From positions 1-33,720 of the forward strand of contig NZ_JAPCHW010000022.1 of the NCBI RefSeq assembly GCF_026107515.2: a stretch of 33,720 nucleotides of DNA. The letters are read 5' to 3'. This document shows positions 23,785 to 30,193 of this stretch, piece by piece. Under the pieces are notes generated by a model. That model ran no database searches. It was not told the origin of the DNA and saw only the letters and a program-made list of their open reading frames with translations. The stretch's first letter is position 1, and every line of letters begins with the position of its first letter. The DNA is from Glutamicibacter sp. MNS18 (GTDB lineage Bacteria > Actinomycetota > Actinomycetes > Actinomycetales > Micrococcaceae). Position numbers and translations under genes: made by a program.

Positions 23785-25951
23785 CCAGGAATCCACCCTG
23801 CGCCAGCTCATCTGGCAGGAAATCTACTGGCCACAGCCGCTAGATAGCACCCACACCGTGAACCTATTGCGCCACTGGGCCGCCCAAACCCACGCCCCAC
23901 AGATCATCCTGGAAACCCGCGCCACCAAGAACGGCACCCGCTACCTGGTGGCCATCCAGCGCCGCCACATCTCGGCCATCCGCCGGGACATCGAACAACT
24001 GGTGCCCGGCACCATCGTGGCCGACGACGCCACCGGACGAGGGAAGACTCAGACCGCCCGACGCCTGATCGTCAACCAGCCGATCCGCAGCCTGGAATCC
24101 CAAGATACCGAGGGCAGCACCCGGTCAATTTTGGCCAGCATGTCCGACCTGCGGGGCTCCGAGATTCTGGTGACCCAAACCGTTCTGGGGCCACGACTTG
24201 CACCACACCTTGTCTCTGGACGGATTCAGCGCGTCGACCAGGGTATGGGTTCACTCGTCCTGTCCGGCAGCCAACCCGAACGCCGCACCCAGGTCACTCA
24301 CCAAGTCGAACTCAAGCAGTCCGAATACGGCTTTGCCGCCGTGCTGCGCATCGGCGTCCAAGCCGCCGACGAAGCCCGTCGCAAGGCACTGCTCCAGCGC
24401 GTCGTAGGTGCCTTCCGCACCCTCCTGGCTCCCGGTCTGCGGCTACATGATCGCCGCGAAAAGGCGGCACTGATCAACGAGCCAGCATCGGAGTGGTCCT
24501 TCTTTACTGCCGCCCAGCGTCTCTCGGTTACCGAAACCGGTCTCCTGAGCAGCTGGCCGGTGGGGAATACGGACACCCCATACCCGGGCCTGCCACCGAT
24601 CCACCCACGCCAAGTTCGACCGTCCTTCGCCGCCGCTGAAGGCCACCGCATCATCGCCCATGCCACCGCCCCAGGATCGACTGAAACCCGGCTCGGCATC
24701 ACGGCAGATGACAGCCGCCGCCACCTGTGGCTCATGGGGCCAACCGGCGTCGGCAAGAGCTCGTTGCTGCTGAACATGATCCATGGCGATTTGCTGGCGG
24801 GGCGAGGACTGGTCGTGATCGAGCCCAAGGACCTGATCCGCGACGTCCTGGAGCTTATCCCAAATGCGCGGCGGGATGACCTCGTGCTGCTCGATCCACT
24901 CGACAGCGAGCCGGTGGGAATCAATCCATTCGACCTGCACGGGCGGTCCCCCGCGCTGGTCGCCGATCAGCTGTTCGGGATGTTCAAGGCCCTCTACGGG
25001 GCCGACGGACTCGGTCCGCGTTCATCGGACATCCTGCGTCAAAGCCTGTTGGCCTTGGCTACACGCGGCGATGCCAGCCTGGCCATGTTGCCGGTGCTGC
25101 TCACCAATCCCGGTTTCCGGCGCTCGGTCACCGTACAGATGGCTCGCAGCGACCCGTTCGCGGCCGGACCGTTCTGGCACTGGTTCAACCATCTCTCCCC
25201 GGAAGCCAGTGCCCATGTGACGGCTCCACTCCTGAACAAGTTGCGCCCGTTATTGGATCCGCACCTGCGTCAGGTGGTGGCCCAGCGCCAGCCACGCTTC
25301 AACATCCGCCAGGTTCTCACCGAACGCAAGATCCTGCTGGTGCCACTCCAAAAGGGAAGAATCGGCCCTGAAGCCGCCGAACTGCTCGGCGCGCTGGTGG
25401 TTGCAGAACTCTGGCAGGCCATCCAGGAGCGCACCGCGATCAACCCGAAAGACCGCGACACCGTCATGGTCTACCTCGACGAGGTCCAGGACTACTTGCG
25501 GCTTCCGACGGATCTTGGAGAGGCATTGGCGACCTCCCGCAGCCTGGGTGCCGCCTTCCACGTCGCCCACCAATATCTGGACCAGCTGCCGGTCACCATG
25601 CGCTCGGCATTCGAAGCTAACTGCCGCTCCCGCGTGTTCTTCCAACTGGCATCAAAAGACGCCCGCGCAGCCGCAGCCATGGCCCCGGGACTGGACGCCA
25701 AGGACTTCACGGCATTGCCGGCTCGCCACCTCTATGCGCAACTCGTTCACCAGGGCACGGTCACCGACTGGGCCTCAGGCAGGACACTCACCACCCCGAA
25801 GAAAACAGCCAACGTTGCGGATATCAAGGCCCGCAGCCGCCGCCAGTACGGGCAACCCGTCGACGCCATTGAACAAGGACTGCTCGAAGTCCTGGACGGC
25901 TCGCAGGACAGCCACGACTCGGGCGGACGCCGCCGAAGGAGCACCTCATGA
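23777..25951 (+). CDS. TraG/FtsK-like conjugative coupling ATPase
   Basis: A 724-residue P-loop ATPase. Walker A GPTGVGKSS is near residue 320 and Walker B VMVYLDEVQDY near 562, followed by a TraM-recognition/VirD4-type C-terminus. The first 300 residues lack an obvious membrane anchor, so it may dock on the small membrane proteins encoded upstream. Such proteins bring DNA to the transfer channel during conjugation. ATG 23777 is chosen because it overlaps the preceding gene; the open frame extends further upstream but without a start that fits. Its stop overlaps the replication-relaxation gene as ATGA. Confidence 0.82.
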   Translation: MTDQESTLRQLIWQEIYWPQPLDSTHTVNLLRHWAAQTHAPQIILETRATKNGTRYLVAIQRRHISAIRRDIEQLVPGTIVADDATGRGKTQTARRLIVNQPIRSLESQDTEGSTRSILASMSDLRGSEILVTQTVLGPRLAPHLVSGRIQRVDQGMGSLVLSGSQPERRTQVTHQVELKQSEYGFAAVLRIGVQAADEARRKALLQRVVGAFRTLLAPGLRLHDRREKAALINEPASEWSFFTAAQRLSVTETGLLSSWPVGNTDTPYPGLPPIHPRQVRPSFAAAEGHRIIAHATAPGSTETRLGITADDSRRHLWLMGPTGVGKSSLLLNMIHGDLLAGRGLVVIEPKDLIRDVLELIPNARRDDLVLLDPLDSEPVGINPFDLHGRSPALVADQLFGMFKALYGADGLGPRSSDILRQSLLALATRGDASLAMLPVLLTNPGFRRSVTVQMARSDPFAAGPFWHWFNHLSPEASAHVTAPLLNKLRPLLDPHLRQVVAQRQPRFNIRQVLTERKILLVPLQKGRIGPEAAELLGALVVAELWQAIQERTAINPKDRDTVMVYLDEVQDYLRLPTDLGEALATSRSLGAAFHVAHQYLDQLPVTMRSAFEANCRSRVFFQLASKDARAAAAMAPGLDAKDFTALPARHLYAQLVHQGTVTDWASGRTLTTPKKTANVADIKARSRRQYGQPVDAIEQGLLEVLDGSQDSHDSGGRRRRSTS

Positions 25952-26922
25952 GCGAAGCAGTACCACTACCGACCGACTACCCGACCGAGTCGAACCGGGA
26001 ACAGACGAACACGCAGGCCAGCGACAAAAAGGATGCAACAGGGGCGACGAATACCGTTGTTCTTCCAAGCACCGGCTCGCATACGGGACCACGCATCAGC
26101 AACCGGCGACTTGCAGACATCCGTGCCAGTCTCAGCGACCGTGATCTGGCCATCCTTGCATCGGTCGAACGCTACCGATTCCTCAGCGCAAGGCACCTGC
26201 AAGCTCTGCATTTCACTGACCACGCATCCACGGAATCGGCGTCTCGCACCTGTCGTCGGGTTCTGTCTCGGCTACGCGGACTGCGCATCCTGGGCGTGCT
26301 GGATCGTCGCATCGGCGGCATTCGGGCAGGCTCCGAAGGGCTTGTCTACTACGTCGATACCGCTGGAGAGCGCATCCAGCGCGACAGCACCCACTCGCGG
26401 ACTCGTCGGCGCTTCGACGAACCATCGGCCCGCTTCCTCGACCACACCCTGGCAATCGCGGATATGGCCATCGCCGTCATGGACGCCGCAAAAGCCCATG
26501 ATGCCGAGGTCGTCAAGATCGATCCCGAACACCACGCCACCCGCACCTACCAAGACGGGTACGGCGTCCCCCAAGCCCTGCGCCCAGATCTCTATATCGA
26601 GATGGCCGCATCGGTCGGGGACGACGAGGTGAGTGCCTTCTTTGTTGAAGTCGATCTGGGCCACGAGAGCCTGCCAACCCTTGTGGGGAAGTCGCTCGCC
26701 TACGAGGACTACCGGGCAACCGGCAGCGAACAACGCCAATACGGTGGCTTCCCGCAGGTCATCTGGGCCATGGACGCCTACCGCCAGACCACCGCGCTCA
26801 GGCGCCGAAAAGCCCTGGGAGACGCCATCGAGCGGAACAACCGTACCGCCGCAAGCCTGTACCGGATTCTGGCACTTCCGGACACCGCCGCAGCACTCGT
26901 CCAGGGGCTGCGCCATGACTAG
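25948..26922 (+). CDS. Replication-relaxation family protein
   Basis: A 324-residue protein matching the actinobacterial replication-relaxation family. A winged-helix-like N-terminal segment (RDLAILASVERYRFLSARHLQALHF, about residues 65-90) is followed by an endonuclease-like core with RPDLYIEM and FFVEVDLGHESL, a D...ExD pattern, around residues 210-235. Family members are found in integrative elements and plasmids of Gram-positive bacteria and are proposed to help initiate DNA processing for transfer or replication. It is coupled by ATGA to the TraG-like gene and overlaps the methyltransferase gene by eight bases. In the absence of a classical relaxase it is the best candidate for that role, which is inference. 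Confidence 0.78.
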   Translation: MSEAVPLPTDYPTESNREQTNTQASDKKDATGATNTVVLPSTGSHTGPRISNRRLADIRASLSDRDLAILASVERYRFLSARHLQALHFTDHASTESASRTCRRVLSRLRGLRILGVLDRRIGGIRAGSEGLVYYVDTAGERIQRDSTHSRTRRRFDEPSARFLDHTLAIADMAIAVMDAAKAHDAEVVKIDPEHHATRTYQDGYGVPQALRPDLYIEMAASVGDDEVSAFFVEVDLGHESLPTLVGKSLAYEDYRATGSEQRQYGGFPQVIWAMDAYRQTTALRRRKALGDAIERNNRTAASLYRILALPDTAAALVQGLRHD

Positions 26923-27913
26923 CCCGACCAACCAGCTACTGATCGGAGACGCCCTGGAAACCCTGCGTACCTTGCCGCCTGGCAGCATCGACATGTGTCT
27001 GACCAGTCCGCCCTACTTCCGGCTGCGTGACTACGACGCGTCCGGTCAACTCGGGTTGGAGGAATCAGTGGACGCCTGGGCACACAACATTCGGCAGGTC
27101 ACACAACAGATCCACCGCGTCCTGGTTCCGACCGGCACGCTCTGGCTGAATCTGGGAGACACCTACGTCACCCATCCACGCCAGGGCGCACCGCCCAAAA
27201 GCCTGGCTTTGGCTCCCGAGCGCGTGGCGCGGCTCCTGCAAGAAGATGGCTGGATCCTGCGCAACAAGATCATCTGGGCCAAGCCGAATCCCATGCCGAC
27301 AAGTGTCCGCGACCGCCTGACGGCCACCCACGAGGTGATCTACGTCTTCGCCAAACAACCCCGCTACTTCTTCGACCTGGATAGCATCCGTGTTCCGCAC
27401 CGCTCCAAGCCCGGCACGCCGCCGCCGGATCGAACCCGGCGACCGGCCAAGGAGCACTGGCGCGGCCCCAATGCGGACTCCACCACGGGACTGGCTGCGT
27501 TGAAGGCCCGCGGTCTTGTGGGGCACCCGCTGGGCAAAAACCCGGGCGACGTCTGGAACATCGCCACGGCGGCGGGCAAGGGCAGTCACCACGCCACCTT
27601 TCCCGAACCACTGGCCACCCGTTGCATCCTGGCCGGGGTGCCGGAAGCACGTTGCATTACCTGCAAAAAGCCCCACACGAGAGCGCTGCGACGATTAGGA
27701 GAAACAGCCACCAGACTGGCGCTCGCCGCCACCTGCATGCACCAGGACGGCACCGAGCCCGGCATCGTGCTTGATCCGTTCATGGGATCTGGTACCACCG
27801 CCGTGATCGCCGAGCGCTTGCACCGGCAGTGGGTCGGTATCGAACTGAATCCAGACTTCGCTCGTGAGGCGCTGGACCGGATCGATACTGCCCGGGCATC
27901 CACCACAGCTTAA
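26915..27913 (+). CDS. Beta-class DNA methyltransferase (probably N4-cytosine)
   Basis: A 332-residue methyltransferase with motif order IV then I: catalytic LTSPPYFRLRDY near residue 30 and SAM-binding DPFMGSGTT near 288. SPPY is typical of N4-cytosine and some N6-adenine enzymes of the beta class. A CxxC...H-type segment (RCITCKKPH) lies near 250. No restriction enzyme gene is adjacent, so it is an orphan methyltransferase carried in the transfer operon. It may protect the element from host restriction or mark its own DNA. The start overlaps the previous gene by eight bases. Confidence 0.85.
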   Translation: MTSPTNQLLIGDALETLRTLPPGSIDMCLTSPPYFRLRDYDASGQLGLEESVDAWAHNIRQVTQQIHRVLVPTGTLWLNLGDTYVTHPRQGAPPKSLALAPERVARLLQEDGWILRNKIIWAKPNPMPTSVRDRLTATHEVIYVFAKQPRYFFDLDSIRVPHRSKPGTPPPDRTRRPAKEHWRGPNADSTTGLAALKARGLVGHPLGKNPGDVWNIATAAGKGSHHATFPEPLATRCILAGVPEARCITCKKPHTRALRRLGETATRLALAATCMHQDGTEPGIVLDPFMGSGTTAVIAERLHRQWVGIELNPDFAREALDRIDTARASTTA

Positions 27914-27918
27914 GCCGG

Positions 27919-27971
27919 TGGCACTCGTCGGTGCCATGCGGATCGGTGAGTCAGGTTCCATCCCGGAACCT
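27919..27971. repeat. Two adjacent small inverted repeats
   Basis: GGCAC/GTGCC (about 27920-27935) is followed by a perfect AGGTTCC (27953-27959) / GGAACCT (27965-27971) hairpin with a five-base loop. They lie between the methyltransferase stop and the ribbon-helix-helix gene. They could act as a weak terminator or mRNA end-stabiliser; no U-run is present. Confidence 0.35.
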
Positions 27972-27999
27972 CGCCGACCGCAAGCACCGAGGAGTTGTC

Positions 28000-28317
28000 A
28001 TGACGACACCACCGGTTGACGGCATCGACCGTCACAACCAAGGCAGCGTGAAAACGCTGGCCGTCCGGCTCGAACCCGACATCCACACCCAGCTGGTGCT
28101 CATCGCCCAGTTGCGTGGCAGTACCCTCACCGAAGAAATCCGTCAGGCTTTGGCCGCGCACATCGCGCAGGTCAAGGCCAACACCGATCTGGTCTCCCAG
28201 GCCGAATCGGCCATGGCAGAGATCGAACGCGAGGCAGCCGCCCGCCGCGAGGCCATCGCCAGCCTGTTTGGCAACGAACAAGCCGAAGCCAAGCCCCGCA
28301 CGGCGCGTGGACGGTAA
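28000..28317 (+). CDS. Ribbon-helix-helix DNA-binding protein
   Basis: A 105-residue protein. Residues about 12-50 (VKTLAVRLEPDIHTQLVLIA...TLTEEIRQALAAHI) fit the Arc/CopG/MetJ ribbon-helix-helix fold, followed by a long charged helix and a basic tail (KPRTARGR). ATG 28000 has the ribosome binding site GAGGAG. Such proteins in mobile elements are often auxiliary transfer (relaxosome) factors or plasmid-type repressors. Position after the transfer genes and next to strong hairpins fits either. Confidence 0.72.
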   Translation: MTTPPVDGIDRHNQGSVKTLAVRLEPDIHTQLVLIAQLRGSTLTEEIRQALAAHIAQVKANTDLVSQAESAMAEIEREAAARREAIASLFGNEQAEAKPRTARGR

Positions 28318-28330
28318 TCGAGTCACCAGC

Positions 28331-28390
28331 CCGGCAGCTGCCAGCGTGAGACGAATCCAATCTGGGTTCCCTCCGCTGGCACTGCCGGGC
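28331..28390. repeat. Large near-perfect inverted repeat upstream of ardA
   Basis: The arms CCCGGCAGCTGCCAGCG (28331-28347) and CGCTGGCACTGCCGGG (28375-28390) pair over 16 bp with a single bulged base, enclosing a 27-base loop. No T-run follows closely, and the ardA ribosome binding site is about 15 bases downstream. It could be a transcription terminator, an attenuator, or a single-strand recognition structure such as a transfer-origin hairpin or lead-region promoter. Confidence 0.5.
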
Positions 28391-28419
28391 ACACCACCAA
28401 TTTTGAAAGGAGGAACCAC

Positions 28420-29004
28420 ATGAACCACGAACACATACCCGGCGCACAACCGGAGCACGAAAGCACCCACACCACGCCCTCGATCTATGTCGCCTCGCTA
28501 GCCGACTACAACAACGGCCTGCTGCTCGGTGACTGGATCGACGCCACGATCGGAGCCGACGCGATCCACGAAAAAATCGCCGCCATCCTGGCCCGGTCGA
28601 AGGAGTTCGCGCCTGAGGAATGGGCCATCCACGACTACGAAGGATTCGGCACCAAGCACTTGGGCGAATACGAAAGCATCGAATACGTCGCCGCCCTGGC
28701 CGAAGGCATCGAAAAGTACGGTGAAGCATTTGCCGCCTGGGTCGACTACTCCGGCCTCGACGTCGAGGACTGGCACTACTTCGAAGATGCCTACCTCGGC
28801 GAATACCCGGATCTGACGGCCTACGCCGAGCAGATCGTCGAGGATCTGGGCTGGCGAGACCTGATCGATGAACACGTACCCGAGGGCATGAAGTCGTATG
28901 TCCGCATCGACACCGAACAGATGGCCGAAGACATGCGTCTGGGCGGGGAATTCTATTGTGTCGAATCAGACGCAGGAATCTACGTATTCAACGGCCATAT
29001 CTGA
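28420..29004 (+). CDS. ardA: Antirestriction protein ArdA
   Basis: A 194-residue very acidic protein with the ArdA pattern: PSIYVASLADYNNGLLLGDWIDA near the N-terminus, EWAIHDYEGFG in the middle, and many Asp/Glu throughout. ArdA mimics B-form DNA, occupies the DNA-binding groove of type I restriction-modification complexes and inhibits them, protecting entering mobile DNA. A strong AAAGGAGG precedes ATG 28420. A type I system (hsdMSR) lies in the same region, so either this protein targets host systems on entry or the element's own enzyme must tolerate it. Confidence 0.92.
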   Translation: MNHEHIPGAQPEHESTHTTPSIYVASLADYNNGLLLGDWIDATIGADAIHEKIAAILARSKEFAPEEWAIHDYEGFGTKHLGEYESIEYVAALAEGIEKYGEAFAAWVDYSGLDVEDWHYFEDAYLGEYPDLTAYAEQIVEDLGWRDLIDEHVPEGMKSYVRIDTEQMAEDMRLGGEFYCVESDAGIYVFNGHI

Positions 29005-29019
29005 CGAACGTCGAAGGAT

Positions 29020-29039
29020 AAGGCAGGACTTCCTGTCTT
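29020..29039 (+). terminator. Small hairpin after ardA
   Basis: AAGGCAGG pairs with CCTGTCTT (eight pairs including one G-T) around ACTT, starting 16 bases after the ardA stop. It could be a weak terminator; there is no strong T-run. Confidence 0.35.
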
Positions 29040-29071
29040 GACGAAATAGATGTTGTGGAATTCGCTTAAAT

Positions 29072-29102
29072 CGTTGAATCAATTGAACGCCTGGTTCATA
29101 CT
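29072..29102 (+). promoter_or_regulatory. immR promoter with operator
   Basis: -35 TTGAAT (29074-29079), a 17-base spacer and -10 CATACT (29097-29102). The palindrome CGTTGAATCAATTGAACG (29072-29089) overlaps the -35; it differs in one base from the perfect operators at 23474 and 23511. Predicted start near 29109 and the ribosome binding site GGAG before ATG 29130. The layout fits autorepression by the downstream XRE protein. Confidence 0.65.
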
Positions 29103-29129
29103 ACGGACAGAATTTGGAGACAACGAACA

Positions 29130-29513
29130 ATGAACAACCCCGACATCAACCAACTCGCAGAAGCGATCCGTACCAGGCGCGAAGAACTCGGCTTATCTGC
29201 CAGTGAAGTCGCCCGGCGAGCAGGCATCGCCAAAGGCACCGTCACCAGGTTGGAACTTGGACAAATCGGCAGCCCGCAAACAGATAGCCTCAGAGCCATC
29301 GCCGATGCTCTCGATATCCCGCTCACCAACCTGCTGGCCGAATCCCGCATCTTGCGTGACACCGATCTGCCAACCCTCCAGCCATACCTTCGAACCAAGT
29401 TCAAGGACATGCCAGAAAGCGCTGTCCGTGAAATCGAAGAACACTTCAAAACCGTCGCAGCCAAACACGGTATCAATACCACCAGCGGCCCCGCACCCGG
29501 CGAGGACGAGTAA
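29130..29513 (+). CDS. XRE-family repressor (ImmR-like)
   Basis: A 127-residue protein with an N-terminal helix-turn-helix of the XRE/Cro-CI type (about residues 6-65: LAEAIRTRREELGLSASEVARRAGIAKGTVTRLE). It has a small C-terminal region that may dimerise. It is followed by an ImmA/IrrE metalloprotease gene, the arrangement of the ICEBs1-type switch, where the protease cleaves the repressor after DNA damage or signalling and so induces excision and transfer. It probably binds CGTTCAA-N4-TTGAACG at its own promoter and at the transfer operon promoter. That binding is inferred from repeated sites. Confidence 0.82.
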   Translation: MNNPDINQLAEAIRTRREELGLSASEVARRAGIAKGTVTRLELGQIGSPQTDSLRAIADALDIPLTNLLAESRILRDTDLPTLQPYLRTKFKDMPESAVREIEEHFKTVAAKHGINTTSGPAPGEDE

Positions 29514-29543
29514 CCCAAACCATTCTCAGCGAAAGGAGAAGCC

Positions 29544-30191
29544 ATGACAAACATCAGCACATCATCACCATTTGAGCGCAGCGTCCTGTCCACTCTCCGA
29601 TCGCTCATTCCCAACCGTCCAGTGCATTCACTAGCTGAAGCCAAACAAGTCGCCGAACATCAAGCCATCCGGCTGCTACAGCTCCACCAGCTCACCGAAG
29701 GCCCGGTGCCCGTCGAGTTCATCGCCGAACTTCCCAAGATCGAGATCGAACTCGTCGAAGCACCCGTTTCCGGGGCCAGCTTCTGGAACGGCAGCGCCTG
29801 GATTATCCAGCTGAACAAACACGAAAGCTATTGCCGCCAACGCTTCACTCTGGCGCACGAATATAAGCACATCATCGACCACAACCGCGCCGACCAGCTC
29901 TATCTGGGATCGAAGGACGTCAGCGCCGCACAACAGGCCGAGCAAGCCGCTGACTATTTTGCCGGATGCCTGCTCGTTCCCAAGATGCTACTCAAGCGCG
30001 CCTTTTATGGCGGCATGCAGCGACCATCCGACCTGGCTAAGCACTTCCAGGTATCCGAGATTGCCATCGTCGTCAGACTGCGCCAAACCGGCATTACCGA
30101 GCCGACACCTCGCTGCCTCCCGACCAGTACACCATTTTCCCGCTCATGGCAGTACGCCACGAACAACAACACCCGACTACAAGGAGTCTGA
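29544..30191 (+). CDS. ImmA/IrrE-family metallopeptidase
   Basis: A 215-residue protein with the zinc protease motif HEYKH (RFTLAHEYKHIIDH) near residue 105 and the following conserved segment EQAADYFAGCLLVPKMLL. ImmA proteins cut the partner XRE repressor and so trigger the mobile element. The ribosome binding site AAAGGAG precedes ATG 29544, 30 bases after immR. The gene ends two bases before the recombinase start, so repressor, protease and recombinase are probably co-transcribed. Confidence 0.87.
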   Translation: MTNISTSSPFERSVLSTLRSLIPNRPVHSLAEAKQVAEHQAIRLLQLHQLTEGPVPVEFIAELPKIEIELVEAPVSGASFWNGSAWIIQLNKHESYCRQRFTLAHEYKHIIDHNRADQLYLGSKDVSAAQQAEQAADYFAGCLLVPKMLLKRAFYGGMQRPSDLAKHFQVSEIAIVVRLRQTGITEPTPRCLPTSTPFSRSWQYATNNNTRLQGV

Positions 30192-30193
30192 CC

